A DNA stretch of 64,000 nt. Origin: Martinezella calliandrae. GTDB lineage: Bacteria > Pseudomonadota > Alphaproteobacteria > Rhizobiales > Rhizobiaceae. The DNA lies in NCBI RefSeq assembly GCF_030272695.1, contig NZ_JARFYN010000007.1, positions 1 through 64,000 on the forward strand, written 5' to 3'. Made by a program: the position numbers and the translations under genes. The notes under the pieces were generated by a model. The model saw only the letters and a list, made by a program, of their open reading frames with translations. It did not search any database and was not told the origin of the DNA. This document shows positions 34,744 through 44,270 of the stretch, piece by piece. How positions within the stretch are numbered: the first letter of the stretch is position 1; each line of letters begins with the position of its first letter.

Positions 34744-36201
34744 ATGTATTTGGGTCTCGATCTCGGAACGTCCGGCGTCAAAGCGATGCTGATCGACGGC
34801 AATCAGAAGATCATCGGATCGGCCAATGGCGGGCTCGATGTGTCGCGTCCGTATCCGGGCTGGTCGGAACAGGAGCCGGCGCACTGGATTCGCGCCACCG
34901 AGGAGGCGGTCGCCGGCCTGAAGGCGGCTCACCCGAGGGAACTTGCTGCGGTGCGGGGTATCGGCCTTTCCGGCCAGATGCATGGCGCTACGCTGCTCGA
35001 CGCGGACGACAAGGTGCTGCGCCCCTGCATCCTCTGGAACGATACGCGCAGCTATAACGAGGCAGCCGCACTCGACGCCGATCCGCGATTCCGGACGCTG
35101 ACCGGCAACATCGTTTTCCCCGGCTTCACCGCACCGAAGCTCGCCTGGGTCGAAAAGCATGAGCCCGACATCTTCGCCAAGGTGCGCTGGGTACTGTTGC
35201 CGAAAGATTTTCTGCGCCTATGGCTGACCGGCGAGCACATGTCGGAAATGTCCGACTCCGCCGGCACATCCTGGCTCGACACCGGCAAGCGCAAATGGTC
35301 TTCCGAGCTGCTTGCCGCCACCAATCTCGACGAGAAACAGATGCCGACACTGGTCGAAGGCACGGAAGCCGCCGGTAAGCTGCGCGGCGAATTGGCCTCG
35401 AAGTGGGGCATTGCCGGCGACGTCGTCGTAGCCGGCGGGGCAGGGGACAATGCGGCCTCGGCTTGTGGTATGGGCACCGTCAGCCATGGCGCCGCCTTCG
35501 TCTCGCTCGGCACCTCCGGCGTGCTCTTCGCTGCCAACGGCTCCTACCTGCCGAAGCCGGAAAGCGCCGTTCATGCCTTCTGCCACGCGCTGCCGAACAC
35601 CTGGCACCAGATGGGCGTCATCCTATCAGCGACCGACGCTTTGAATTGGCATTCGGGCGTCACCGGTAAATCTGCAGCCGAACTTACTGGCGAACTCGGA
35701 GATGCCTTGAAAGCGCCGTCTGGTGTCACCTTCCTTCCCTATCTTTCCGGCGAACGCACGCCGCACAACGATGCGACCATCCGCGGCGCCTTCATTGGTC
35801 TCGGTCATGAAAGCAGCCGTGCCGTGCTCACCCAGGCGGTGCTCGAGGGCGTCACCTTCGCTATTCGTGATAACCTCGAAGCACTGCGCTCGGCAGGCAC
35901 CAATATTGCCCGCGTTACCGCCATCGGCGGCGGCTCGCGCTCGCGCTTTTGGCTGGCCTCGATTGCAACGGCCCTCGGCGTTCCCGTCGATTTGCCGGCC
36001 GACGGTGATTTCGGAGCTGCATTCGGCGCTGCCCGTCTCGGCCTGATCGCAGCAACCGGCGCCGATCCGGTCGCCGTTTGCGCGCCGCCTGAAACCGCCG
36101 GCACGATCGAACCGATAACAGCGCTAACGGGCGCTTACGAGGATGCCTACATGCGTTACCGTGCGCTTTATCCGGCGATCAAGCCGCTGTCGGCGCATTG
36201 A
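34744..36201 (+). CDS. xylB: Xylulokinase
   Basis: A 485-residue FGGY-family sugar kinase that phosphorylates D-xylulose to xylulose 5-phosphate. The N-terminal phosphate loop is YLGLDLGTSGVKAMLID, and GLSGQMHGATLLD plus CILWNDTRS are hallmarks of XylB. The C-terminal ATP site includes GVTFLPYLSGERTPHNDA (in part) and IGGGSRSRFWL. It lies between the LacI regulator and xylose isomerase; a palindromic repeat separates it from xylA. Confidence 0.94.
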   Translation: MYLGLDLGTSGVKAMLIDGNQKIIGSANGGLDVSRPYPGWSEQEPAHWIRATEEAVAGLKAAHPRELAAVRGIGLSGQMHGATLLDADDKVLRPCILWNDTRSYNEAAALDADPRFRTLTGNIVFPGFTAPKLAWVEKHEPDIFAKVRWVLLPKDFLRLWLTGEHMSEMSDSAGTSWLDTGKRKWSSELLAATNLDEKQMPTLVEGTEAAGKLRGELASKWGIAGDVVVAGGAGDNAASACGMGTVSHGAAFVSLGTSGVLFAANGSYLPKPESAVHAFCHALPNTWHQMGVILSATDALNWHSGVTGKSAAELTGELGDALKAPSGVTFLPYLSGERTPHNDATIRGAFIGLGHESSRAVLTQAVLEGVTFAIRDNLEALRSAGTNIARVTAIGGGSRSRFWLASIATALGVPVDLPADGDFGAAFGAARLGLIAATGADPVAVCAPPETAGTIEPITALTGAYEDAYMRYRALYPAIKPLSAH

Positions 36202-36430
36202 AACACCGTGGCGCAAAGCCGCTCATCCGGCCTATCGGCCACCTTCTCCCCGTTTTTGACGGGGAGAAGGTGGGAGGCACACCATCACCGGCCCTCTCAC
36301 CTCCGAAGCGCGCGAGGAAACAGAGGTCGTCCCCTCTCCCCACAAACGGGGAGGGGGTTAGGGTGAGGGGCAGACCGCCAACACGGCACGAATAACACTA
36401 CCGAAAATACCAAACCCAAGGAGATGAGAC
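36202..36430. repeat. GC-rich palindromic repeat between xylB and xylA
   Basis: Two hairpins are visible. CACCTTCTCCCCGT (36240-36253) faces ACGGGGAGAAGGTG (36259-36272) in a perfect 14-pair stem, and CCCTCTCCCC (36332-36341) faces GGGGAGGGGG (about 36348-36357). TTAGGGTGAGGGGC follows. This is the general type of mosaic palindromic element scattered through rhizobial intergenic DNA. It may stabilise or attenuate the xyl message. Confidence 0.7.
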
Positions 36431-37741
36431 ATGAGCACCGGATTTTTTGGTGACATCAAGAAAGTGAAATATGAAGGCCCCGACAGCACCAATCCGCTGG
36501 CCTTCCGCCACTACAACAAGGACGAAGTGGTTCTTGGCAAGCGCATGGAAGACCATCTGCGTTTTGCCGTTGCCTACTGGCATACCTTCACCTGGCCGGG
36601 CGGCGACCCCTTCGGCGGTCAGACCTTCCTCCGTCCCTGGTTCCGGGACACGATGGAAGCGGCCAAGCTGAAGGCCGATGTCGCTTTTGAATTCTTCACC
36701 CTGCTTGGCGCGCCCTACTATTGCTTCCACGATGCCGACGTGCGTCCGGAAGGCAAGAATTTCGCCGAGAACACCAAAAATCTGAATGAGATCGTCGACT
36801 ACTTCGCCCAGAAGCAGGCTGAAACGGGCGTCAAGCTGCTGTGGGGCACGGCGAACCTGTTCTCGAACCGCCGCTTCATGTCAGGCGCTGCGACCAATCC
36901 GGATCCGGACGTTTTCGCTTTCTCGGCGGCGACGGTGAAGACCTGTATGGACGCGACGCACAAGCTCGGCGGCGAAAACTACGTTCTCTGGGGCGGCCGC
37001 GAAGGCTATGAAACCCTGCTCAACACCGATCTGAAGCGTGAGCTGGACCAGATGGGCCGCTTCCTCAACCTCGTGGTCGAGTACAAGCACAAGATCGGCT
37101 ACAAGGGCACGATCCTGATCGAGCCGAAGCCGCAGGAGCCGACCAAGCATCAGTACGATTACGACGTCTCGACCGTCTATGGCTTCCTGAAAAAGAACGG
37201 CCTCGAAAACGAAGTGAAGGTCAACATTGAGCAGGGCCACGCTATTCTCGCCGGCCATTCCTTCGAGCATGAGCTGGCGCTCGCCAATGCTCTCGGCATC
37301 TTCGGCTCGATCGACATGAACCGCAACGACTATCAGTCCGGCTGGGATACCGACCAGTTCCCGAACAATGTTCCGGAAATGACGCTCGCTTACTACCACG
37401 TTCTGGCAGGCGGCGGATTCAAGACCGGCGGCACCAACTTCGACGCCAAGCTGCGCCGCCAGTCGCTCGATCCGGAAGACCTGCTGATCGGCCATATCGG
37501 CGGCATGGATTGCTGCGCCCGCGGCCTGAAGGCTGCTGCTAAGATGATCGAAGACAAGGCCCTGTCGCAGCCGCTCGCCGATCGCTATGCCGGCTGGGAT
37601 TCCGCTGAAGGCCAGAAGCTTCTGCGCGGCGAATATTCCCTCGACCAGATCGCGCAGTGGGTCGAAAGCAAGGATGTCAACCCGCAGCCGAAATCCGGCA
37701 AGCAGGAACTCCTGGAAAACGTCGTCAATCGTTACGTTTGA
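36431..37741 (+). CDS. xylA: Xylose isomerase
   Basis: A 436-residue class II xylose isomerase converting D-xylose to D-xylulose. Signature segments are [28 protein letters not shown] (catalytic His and Asp), [17 protein letters not shown] (metal-binding Glu) and [38 protein letters not shown] carries further metal ligands. AAGGAG lies upstream of the ATG. With xylB it completes the isomerase pathway of xylose; no xylose-specific transporter is adjacent, but the CUT2 transporter at 39342-42952 may serve. Confidence 0.96.
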   Translation: MSTGFFGDIKKVKYEGPDSTNPLAFRHYNKDEVVLGKRMEDHLRFAVAYWHTFTWPGGDPFGGQTFLRPWFRDTMEAAKLKADVAFEFFTLLGAPYYCFHDADVRPEGKNFAENTKNLNEIVDYFAQKQAETGVKLLWGTANLFSNRRFMSGAATNPDPDVFAFSAATVKTCMDATHKLGGENYVLWGGREGYETLLNTDLKRELDQMGRFLNLVVEYKHKIGYKGTILIEPKPQEPTKHQYDYDVSTVYGFLKKNGLENEVKVNIEQGHAILAGHSFEHELALANALGIFGSIDMNRNDYQSGWDTDQFPNNVPEMTLAYYHVLAGGGFKTGGTNFDAKLRRQSLDPEDLLIGHIGGMDCCARGLKAAAKMIEDKALSQPLADRYAGWDSAEGQKLLRGEYSLDQIAQWVESKDVNPQPKSGKQELLENVVNRYV

Positions 37742-37751
37742 TTGTTAACAT

Positions 37752-37780
37752 GCGGGAGGCGGTGGTTCATCGCCTCCCGC
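37752..37780. terminator. Hairpin at the 3' end of xylA
   Basis: GCGGGAGGCG (37752-37761) and CGCCTCCCGC (37771-37780) form a perfect ten-pair stem with a nine-base loop, ten bases after the xylA stop. It also faces the end of the convergent VOC gene. No T-run follows, so it is an intrinsic terminator without poly-U or a 3'-end stabiliser. Confidence 0.55.
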
Positions 37781-37781
37781 A

Positions 37782-38138
37782 CTATCGCCTGAATGCGCGG
37801 CTCGAAATGGATATGGAGTTTCCGCTGGGGTCTTTGGCATTGGCAAATACATAGCCGTCGGCCTGATGCAACGGTCCGAATTCAAGTCCCCCGCTCGCGC
37901 ATTTGGCGCGGAACGCTTCGACAAGTTCGACGTCGAAGACCAGTTTTACCGATGATTGGCCCATCTTCTGGGTCTTTGCCGCAGGATGGACCATTAGATT
38001 GGCGCCTCCGTCCGGCGCCAGCAGCTCGACAATTCGATCGCCGGCCTGTCGGAGCGGTTTGAACCCGAAATGTTTCTCGTAGAAGCCGATCGTCGCTTCC
38101 ACATCGCGGGCGTAAAGGATGATCCTGCCGAGCGCCAC
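37782..38138 (-). CDS. VOC (glyoxalase/bleomycin resistance) family protein
   Basis: A 118-residue single-module VOC protein. The N-terminal LGRIILYARDVEATIGFYEKHFGF and the C-terminal YVFANAKDPSGNSISISS are the typical paired beta-alpha-beta-beta-beta repeats, although the usual first metal His is not obvious. Function (glyoxalase, dioxygenase or binding protein) cannot be assigned. Start is GTG 38138 with GAGAGG upstream. It follows the LacI regulator gene by 11 bases and probably shares its transcript. Confidence 0.75.
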   Translation of the reverse strand: MALGRIILYARDVEATIGFYEKHFGFKPLRQAGDRIVELLAPDGGANLMVHPAAKTQKMGQSSVKLVFDVELVEAFRAKCASGGLEFGPLHQADGYVFANAKDPSGNSISISSRAFRR

Positions 38139-38149
38139 GTTATGCCTCT

Positions 38150-39175
38150 CTATCGCCGGGCGCGCGACGGGGCCGAGACCGAGTTGCGCACCACTAGATC
38201 GGGCAGCAGCAGGATTTCCGTTTCCGCGGGCTGGCCGTCCGATAGGAGTTCGATCAGCAGCGACATCGCGTGCTTGCCGATGGCGGTCCGCGGCTGCCGG
38301 ATGGTCGTCAGCGAGGGCGTCATGAAGACAGCCTGCGGCACATCGTCGAAGCCGGTCACCGAAAAATCCCTCGGAATGTCATAGCCGCGCGCCTTCAGCC
38401 CGATCATCACGCCGATGGCCGTCTGGTCGTTGACACACATGAAGGCTGTCGGCAGCGTGTCGCGCATGAAAAGCTGCTCGACGGCCAGCCGTCCGCTCTC
38501 GATGGTGCCGTCACCCTCGAACACAATGCGTAGGTCGGAACTGATATCGGCGGCATCGAGCCCCGCCTCATAGCCCATGCGCCGCCGGCAATAGGCAAGG
38601 CGGGTGCGCGAATCGCCGATGAATGCAATTTTCCGATGACCCTCGGCGATCAGAAGGTCGACCGCCTTGCGCGCTCCGGCGATATCGTCCACGCCGACAT
38701 AGGGGATGCCGCCATTGAAGACCGGCTCGAAGACGCCCACGCTCGGCGGAAGCCGCGCTGTCATCGTCTGGTGTCCGAAGGGTAGGATACCTGTGAACAG
38801 GATCAAACCGGCCGCCTGGTTGGAATTCAGGAACTTTAGATATTCCAGCCCGCGCTGAGCATCGTTCTGCGTGTGGCCGATTAGGACGCCATAGCCGTGC
38901 GCGCGTGCCTCATTTTCCAACCCGATGAGAATATTGGAGAAATTGGGATCGCCGATATCAGGTGCGACAACGAGAATCATGTTCGAACGGCCAAGCCGCA
39001 GGCTGCGCGCCATGGCATTGGTGGTATAACCGGTGATCGCAATCGCCTGATTGACCTTCAGGCGCGTCGAGTTCGCGACCTTCTCAGGCATATGGATTGC
39101 CCGCGAGACCGTTGCGATCGAAACATTGGCAATTCTGGCGACGTCTTCGATAGTTGCGGGCGTGGAATTAGACAC
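38150..39175 (-). CDS. LacI family regulator of the adjacent sugar transporter
   Basis: A 341-residue LacI-type regulator. The helix-turn-helix reads ATIEDVARIANVSIATVSRAIHMPEKV (in part; recognition helix VSIATVSRAIH). The sugar-sensing domain begins near NMILVVAPDIGDPNF. The GTG at 39175 places the start eight residues before the helix-turn-helix, normal for the family; a longer frame to 39433 would cross the operators. Twin operators upstream (39270-39304) are well placed to control both this gene and the divergent ABC transporter. Confidence 0.88.
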   Translation of the reverse strand: MSNSTPATIEDVARIANVSIATVSRAIHMPEKVANSTRLKVNQAIAITGYTTNAMARSLRLGRSNMILVVAPDIGDPNFSNILIGLENEARAHGYGVLIGHTQNDAQRGLEYLKFLNSNQAAGLILFTGILPFGHQTMTARLPPSVGVFEPVFNGGIPYVGVDDIAGARKAVDLLIAEGHRKIAFIGDSRTRLAYCRRRMGYEAGLDAADISSDLRIVFEGDGTIESGRLAVEQLFMRDTLPTAFMCVNDQTAIGVMIGLKARGYDIPRDFSVTGFDDVPQAVFMTPSLTTIRQPRTAIGKHAMSLLIELLSDGQPAETEILLLPDLVVRNSVSAPSRARR

Positions 39176-39269
39176 TGCGCTCTGCCTTGGGTCTCGTCTC
39201 GGACCGGACACTACACAGACTTCCGCCGAGGTCAAAGGCGACCGCGAAAAATTGTGCAATGTGCAATCA

Positions 39270-39304
39270 TGTAAACCTTTACAGGCAATATGTAAAGGTT
39301 TACA
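39270..39304. promoter_or_regulatory. Tandem LacI operators
   Basis: TGTAAACCTTTACA (39270-39283) and TGTAAAGGTTTACA (39291-39304) are each palindromic (TGTAAA-N2-TTTACA) and are reverse complements of each other, separated by GGCAATA. Their centres are 21 bases apart, two helical turns. They lie in the divergent region between the LacI gene and the ABC ATPase gene. Confidence 0.82.
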
Positions 39305-39341
39305 CAGCTTGGAAGTGGGTGGAGCCACGGGGGAGGACGTG

Positions 39342-40865
39342 ATGAGTTCGGAGGCCGTCGACGGTGCGGTGGTGCTGTCCGCGAGGCGAATTTGCAAGTC
39401 CTTCAGCGGCGTGCAGGTACTGTTCAGCGTCAATTTCGATCTGCGTGCCGGCGAAATTCATGCGCTCATGGGCGAGAACGGTGCCGGCAAGTCGACGCTC
39501 GTCAAGGTTCTCTCCGGTTTCGAGCAGCCAAGCTCCGGCGAGATCCTGCTTGACGGCCAGCCGGTAAGGCTGCCACCCAACGGCGCAGCGGAAGCGCTCG
39601 GCATCGTCATCATCCACCAGGAATTCAATCTTGCCGAACATCTGACCGTGACCGAGAGCCTGTTTCTCGGTCGCGAAGTCACGCGTTTGGGTGTGCTCGA
39701 CCGCAAATATATGCGCGCCGAAACGCGGCGTGTCCTCGATCTCCTCGGTTCGCATGTCGACGAGAGAGCCTTGATCAGCACGCTTTCCATCGCCGACAAG
39801 CAGATGGTTGAGATCGCCAAGGCAATCAGCCGGGACGCCAGGATCGTCTTCATGGACGAGCCGACCGCCGTCCTGTCGCGCGAGGAAACCAACTTCCTGT
39901 TCAAACAGGTGCGCAAGCTGCGTGACCAGGGGACGAGCTTCGTCTTCGTGTCCCACAAGCTAGACGAGGTCATGGAACTGACGGACCGGGTCACGGTCCT
40001 GCGCGATGGCCAATGGGTCAAGACATCGCAAACCTCGCTGCTCGACGGCGAATCGATTGCCCAGTTGATGGTTGGACGTGAGCTTTCCAGCCTTTATCCC
40101 GCCAAGAACGAGCCCGATGTCGACGAGAAGGTTGTGCTCAGCGTCAGCTCTCTTTCGACCGGCTATGTTCGCGATGCGAGCTTCGAACTGCGCAAGGGCG
40201 AGATATTGGGCTTTTCCGGCATGATCGGCTCGGGCCGCACCGAACTGATGGAAGCGGTCGTTGGGCTGCGCTCACGCGCTTCCGGTGAAGTGGTCGCCAA
40301 CGGCCAAGCGGTGCCGTCACATGACGTGCATGCGGCCATCGATGCCGGGCTTGCCTATATGACCAAGGACCGGAAGTCCAAGGGCCTGCTTCTAAATTCG
40401 GGGATGGCCGTCAACCTGACCCTCCAGTCCTTGGATCGGCACGGCAAGTTCGGTTATCTGAGCGCTTCCAGCGAGGCCAATGCGCTGGCGCGGGCGCGCC
40501 GCCGCTTCGACATCCGGGTTCGCGACGGAAACATCATCGTTGGCCGCATGTCCGGCGGCAATCAGCAGAAATTGCTTCTGGCAAAGGTCATGGAAACCGG
40601 TCCGCGGATCATCATCATCGATGAGCCGACGCGCGGCATCGATGTCGGCACGAAGCAGCAGATCTATCATTTCATTTCGGCGCTGGCGCGCGACGGCCAT
40701 TCGATCATCGTGGTCTCCTCGGAAATGCCCGAGGTCATCGGGCTGTGTACGCGGATCGCGGTGATGCGCGAGGGCCGGATCGTCGGCATGCTTGAAGGCG
40801 ACGAGATCACCGAGCAGGAAATCATGCGTTATGCGGCGGGCCTGAAGAAAAAGACCGCTGCCTGA
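39342..40865 (+). CDS. CUT2 sugar ABC transporter, duplicated ATP-binding protein
   Basis: A 507-residue RbsA/XylG/MglA-type ATPase with two nucleotide-binding halves. The first has Walker A GENGAGKST, Walker B IVFMDEPTAVLS and switch VSHKLDEVM. The second has the degenerate Walker A MIGSGRTEL usual in the family, signature MSGGNQQKLLLAK and Walker B IIIIDEPTRGIDVG. ATG 39342 follows GGGAGG. It is the first gene of the transporter unit, 38 bases downstream of the tandem LacI operators. Confidence 0.93.
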   Translation: MSSEAVDGAVVLSARRICKSFSGVQVLFSVNFDLRAGEIHALMGENGAGKSTLVKVLSGFEQPSSGEILLDGQPVRLPPNGAAEALGIVIIHQEFNLAEHLTVTESLFLGREVTRLGVLDRKYMRAETRRVLDLLGSHVDERALISTLSIADKQMVEIAKAISRDARIVFMDEPTAVLSREETNFLFKQVRKLRDQGTSFVFVSHKLDEVMELTDRVTVLRDGQWVKTSQTSLLDGESIAQLMVGRELSSLYPAKNEPDVDEKVVLSVSSLSTGYVRDASFELRKGEILGFSGMIGSGRTELMEAVVGLRSRASGEVVANGQAVPSHDVHAAIDAGLAYMTKDRKSKGLLLNSGMAVNLTLQSLDRHGKFGYLSASSEANALARARRRFDIRVRDGNIIVGRMSGGNQQKLLLAKVMETGPRIIIIDEPTRGIDVGTKQQIYHFISALARDGHSIIVVSSEMPEVIGLCTRIAVMREGRIVGMLEGDEITEQEIMRYAAGLKKKTAA

Positions 40866-40925
40866 ACGGGCGGCATAGGCAGGGCGAATTCCCAGCAATC
40901 ATGGGACGGGAGGTTGGTTTTGGTT

Positions 40926-41942
40926 ATGAGCGTGGGCGAAGACAGCAGCGGCAAGGCCGGTCAGCGAGGGCGTTCCTGGCGTGATATCGATCTCAGGGCC
41001 GTGGCTCCGTTTGCAGCGCTGGTGCTGCTTCTGATCGTAGGCGCACTGGTCAACCCGAATTTTATCGGCCTTACCAATCTCACCAATGTCGCGACGAGAT
41101 GCGCCTATATCGCGATCATCGCAGTCGGCGCCACCTTCGTCATCTCGGCAGGCGATCTCGATTTGTCTGTCGGTGCGATGGTCGCATTCGTCGCAAGCCT
41201 GATGATCCTCTTGATGAACTCAGGCGTCATCGCCGATCCGGCCCTGATGCTGACGGCGGCTGTGTTGTTCTCGATCGTCGCCGGTCTCCTGTGCGGCTTG
41301 GCCAATGGTCTGATCACGACCATGGGCAAGATCGAGCCGTTCATCGCGACCCTCGGCACGATGGGCGTCTATCGTGGCTTGACGACGTGGCTGTCGCAGG
41401 GCGGCGCGATCACCTTGCGTCCGGCCAATTTGCAGGCGCTCTACAAGCCGGCTTACTACGGTTCCGTGCTCGGCGTGCCGGTGCCGATCGTCGTCATCAT
41501 CGTCGTTACCTGCATCGCGGCTTTCATTCTTTATCGCACCCGTTATGGGCGGCATGTCATCGCCGTCGGCTCCAGTCGCGATGTTGCACGTTATTCGGGC
41601 GTCGCGGTCAATCGCGTGCGTACCGTCGCCTTCGTCATCCAGGGCCTGTGCGTGGCGATCGCCGTGCTTCTCTACGTGCCACGGCTTGGTTCGACATCGG
41701 CAACGACGGGCAGCTTATGGGAGTTGCAGGCGATCACGGCCGTCGTCGTTGGCGGCACGGCGCTAAAGGGCGGCGCGGGCAGGGTGTGGGGCACCGTTTG
41801 CGGCGCCTTCATTCTCGAGCTGGTCGGCAACATCATGCTGCTTTCCAATTTCATCAGCGAGTATCTGCTGAGTGCCATCCAGGGCGCGATCATCATCATC
41901 GCCATGCTCGTTCAGCGCTCGCTTGCTCGCAAACAGCAATAA
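40926..41942 (+). CDS. CUT2 sugar ABC transporter permease (RbsC type)
   Basis: A 338-residue inner-membrane permease with eight or more hydrophobic helices. Family markers are SAGDLDLSVGAMVAF, GLANGLITTMGKIEPFIATLGTM (in part) and the C-terminal AVVVGGTALKGGAGRVWGTVCGA (in part). The start is not fully decided: GGGAGG ends at 40913, giving ideal spacing to an in-frame TTG at 40920 and longer spacing to ATG 40926. It pairs with the preceding ATPase. Confidence 0.9.
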   Translation: MSVGEDSSGKAGQRGRSWRDIDLRAVAPFAALVLLLIVGALVNPNFIGLTNLTNVATRCAYIAIIAVGATFVISAGDLDLSVGAMVAFVASLMILLMNSGVIADPALMLTAAVLFSIVAGLLCGLANGLITTMGKIEPFIATLGTMGVYRGLTTWLSQGGAITLRPANLQALYKPAYYGSVLGVPVPIVVIIVVTCIAAFILYRTRYGRHVIAVGSSRDVARYSGVAVNRVRTVAFVIQGLCVAIAVLLYVPRLGSTSATTGSLWELQAITAVVVGGTALKGGAGRVWGTVCGAFILELVGNIMLLSNFISEYLLSAIQGAIIIIAMLVQRSLARKQQ

Positions 41943-42004
41943 CCGGGTCCAAGGGGCGCCCGGTCATCATGACAATGCCCTGTCTCTATCTGGGAGGATG
42001 AAAT

Positions 42005-42952
42005 ATGCGTAAAAGACTATTTGGCCTGGCTGTCGCGCTGGCGGCTTTGGCCAGCACGGTTCACGCCGAGGACAGGAAGGTCACCATTGGCGTTTCCATT
42101 CCGGCAGCGGACCATGGCTGGACTTCGGGTGTCGTCTTCCACGCCGAACGCGTCGCCAAACTTCTGATGGCGGAACATCCGGGCCTTAACGTCATCGTCA
42201 AGACCTCGCCCGACGCAGCAAGCCAGGCAAATGCGGTACAGGACCTCGAGACTCAGGGCATCGACGCTCTCGTGATCCTGCCGTCGGATCCCGATCCGCT
42301 GGTCAACGCCATCAAGGAAGTCAAGGACAAGGGCAAGTTCGTCGCTCTGGTCGACCGCGCGCCAAGCAACAACGACAATTCCGTCCGCGACCTCTATGTT
42401 GCGGGCAACAATCCTGCGCTTGGCCAGACGGCAGGCGAATACATCAAGGCCAATACGCCGAATGCTCAGGTCGTTGTCATCCGCGGCCTGCCGATCCCGA
42501 TCGACCAGCAGCGTCAGGACGGTTTCGACAAGGGCATCGCCGGCTCCAACGTCAAGGTTCTCGATCGGCAATACGGCAACTGGAACCGCGACGACGCTTT
42601 CAAGGTCATGCAGGACTATCTGACGAAGTTCCCGAAGATCGATGTCGTCTGGTGTCAGGATGACGACATGGCCGTCGGCGTGCTGCAGGCGATCGACCAG
42701 GCCAAGCGCACCGATATCCAGTATATCATCGCCGGCGCCGGTTCGAAGGATATGGTCAAGAAGGTCATGGACGGCGACAAGCTGATCCCGGTCGACGTTC
42801 TCTATCCGCCGGCAATGGTGGGAACGGCCATGGAACTGACCGCTGCCAACTTCTATGATCAGGTTCCAGTCCGCGGCAATTATATCCTGGATGCGACCTT
42901 GGTCACCAAGGATAATGCCAAGGATTTCTACTTCCCCGATTCGCCGTTCTGA
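42005..42952 (+). CDS. CUT2 periplasmic sugar-binding protein (RbsB type)
   Basis: A 315-residue periplasmic binding protein with signal peptide (residues 1-21, ending TVHAED). The mature part shows the ribose-binding-protein fold: VTIGVSIPAADHGWTSG, NAVQDLETQGIDALVILPSDPD (in part), GNNPALGQTAGEYI and WCQDDDMAVGVLQAI. GGGAGGATG lies upstream. The order ATPase-permease-binding protein and the terminator that follows define one transport unit. The ligand is a sugar or polyol; the linked GH1 and oxidoreductase genes suggest a glycoside-derived one. Confidence 0.92.
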   Translation: MRKRLFGLAVALAALASTVHAEDRKVTIGVSIPAADHGWTSGVVFHAERVAKLLMAEHPGLNVIVKTSPDAASQANAVQDLETQGIDALVILPSDPDPLVNAIKEVKDKGKFVALVDRAPSNNDNSVRDLYVAGNNPALGQTAGEYIKANTPNAQVVVIRGLPIPIDQQRQDGFDKGIAGSNVKVLDRQYGNWNRDDAFKVMQDYLTKFPKIDVVWCQDDDMAVGVLQAIDQAKRTDIQYIIAGAGSKDMVKKVMDGDKLIPVDVLYPPAMVGTAMELTAANFYDQVPVRGNYILDATLVTKDNAKDFYFPDSPF

Positions 42953-42980
42953 ATGGATGATCCACACATTTCGAGCAAGG

Positions 42981-43008
42981 CGCCCGCCGTTCCGGCGGGC
43001 GTTTTTTT
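42981..43008 (+). terminator. Rho-independent terminator after the sugar transporter
   Basis: CGCCCGCCG (42981-42989) and CGGCGGGCG (42993-43001) form a perfect nine-pair stem with loop TTC, followed by seven T. It ends the transporter transcript 28 bases after the binding-protein stop. Confidence 0.95.
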
Positions 43009-43178
43009 CGGTTCCGCCACGGAGTTTCGCTCAGTCCGGTAATTTTTGCGGCACGTACCTCTTGTCGTCGAAGGCGGGCCGTGATTAGGTCTCGATGCAT
43101 TCGACTTTCGGCCAGACGGCCCTATTGTTTTTGAGGGAAGGACGCCTCGTTCGCCCCGAATGAGGTGTTGAATCGCTT

Positions 43179-43192
43179 CGGAAACGTTTACA
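43179..43192. promoter_or_regulatory. LacI operator half-match before the epimerase gene
   Basis: CGGAAACGTTTACA, read in reverse as TGTAAACGTTTCCG, matches the TGTAAA half of the tandem operators at 39270-39304 and keeps a central AAACGTTT palindrome. It lies 26 bases before the start of the TIM-barrel gene, so the same LacI protein may co-regulate both units. Confidence 0.5.
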
Positions 43193-43217
43193 GCACACGA
43201 CCAGGGAGGAATTACGC

Positions 43218-44270
43218 ATGAAGACGATCAAGGGCCCAGGCCTGTTTCTCGGACAATTCGCAAGCGACGAAGCTCCGTTCAACTCGTGGGATTCGATCAC
43301 CAAATGGGCGGCCGAGGCCGGCTATGTTGGCGTGCAGGTACCGACCTGGGCAGGCCAGCTGATCGACCTGAAGAAGGCCGCGACCTCCAAGGATTATTGC
43401 GACGAATTTGCTGGCGTCGCCCGCGCCAACGGCGTCGAGGTCACCGAGCTTTCGACCCATCTGCAGGGCCAGCTCGTTGCCGTGCATCCGGCCTATGACG
43501 AGGCCTTCGACGGTTTTGCGGCGCCGGAAGTGCGCGGCAACCCGAAGGCGCGGCAGCAATGGGCCGTCGAGCAGGTGAAGATGGCGCTGTCGGCTTCCAA
43601 GCATCTCGGCATCAAGGCGCACGCGACCTTCTCCGGCGCGCTCGCCTGGCCGTTCCTCTATCCCTGGCCGCAGCGTCCGGCCGGCCTGGTGGAAACTGCA
43701 TTCGACGAGCTTGCCCGCCGCTGGACGCCGATCCTCGATCATGCCGATTCCTGCGGCGTCGATGTCGCCTACGAAATCCATCCCGGCGAAGATCTGCACG
43801 ACGGTATTACTTTCGAAATGTTCCTGGAGCGGGTCGGCAACCATCCGCGCGCCAACATGCTCTATGACCCGTCGCACTATGTCCTGCAGTGCCTCGACTA
43901 TCTCGACCATCTCGATATCTACAAGGACCGCATCAAGATGTTCCACGTTAAGGATGCGGAGTTCAATCCGACTGGGCGTCAGGGCGTCTATGGTGGCTAT
44001 CAGAGCTGGGTCAACCGCGCCGGCCGCTTCCGTTCGCCAGGCGACGGCCAGGTCGATTTCGGCTCGATCTTCTCGAAGCTGACCGCCAATGATTTCGATG
44101 GCTGGGCCGTGGTCGAATGGGAATGCTGCCTTAAGCATCCGGAAGACGGCGCACGCGAAGGTGCCGAATTCGTCAAGTCGCACATCATCCGCGTTACCGA
44201 AAAGGCGTTCGACGACTTTGCCGGCAGTGGCACGGATCAGGCTGCCAACCGTCGCATGCTGGGGCTTTGA
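43218..44270 (+). CDS. Sugar phosphate isomerase/epimerase-like TIM-barrel protein
   Basis: A 350-residue AP-endonuclease-2/xylose-isomerase-like TIM barrel. Metal-site segments include GVDVAYEIHPGEDLHDG (Glu and His), NMLYDPSHYVLQ (Asp and His), MFHVKDAEFNPTG (His, Asp) and WAVVEWECCLK (Glu). This set of Glu/Asp/His ligands is that of divalent-metal sugar isomerases, epimerases and keto-glycoside lyases. GGGAGGAA precedes the ATG. Immediately downstream lies a Gfo/Idh/MocA gene, a pairing often seen where a sugar is first oxidised and then isomerised or eliminated. The precise reaction is not known. Confidence 0.85.
   Translation: MKTIKGPGLFLGQFASDEAPFNSWDSITKWAAEAGYVGVQVPTWAGQLIDLKKAATSKDYCDEFAGVARANGVEVTELSTHLQGQLVAVHPAYDEAFDGFAAPEVRGNPKARQQWAVEQVKMALSASKHLGIKAHATFSGALAWPFLYPWPQRPAGLVETAFDELARRWTPILDHADSCGVDVAYEIHPGEDLHDGITFEMFLERVGNHPRANMLYDPSHYVLQCLDYLDHLDIYKDRIKMFHVKDAEFNPTGRQGVYGGYQSWVNRAGRFRSPGDGQVDFGSIFSKLTANDFDGWAVVEWECCLKHPEDGAREGAEFVKSHIIRVTEKAFDDFAGSGTDQAANRRMLGL

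Noticed and set aside
36240-36360. CRISPR-like array
   Set aside because: The hairpins are two different palindromes, not regularly spaced direct repeats, and no cas genes are near.
39051-39341. N-terminal extension of the CUT2 ATPase to 39051
   Set aside because: It would run through the tandem LacI operators and into the regulator gene; ATG 39342 has a good GGGAGG and matches the family start.
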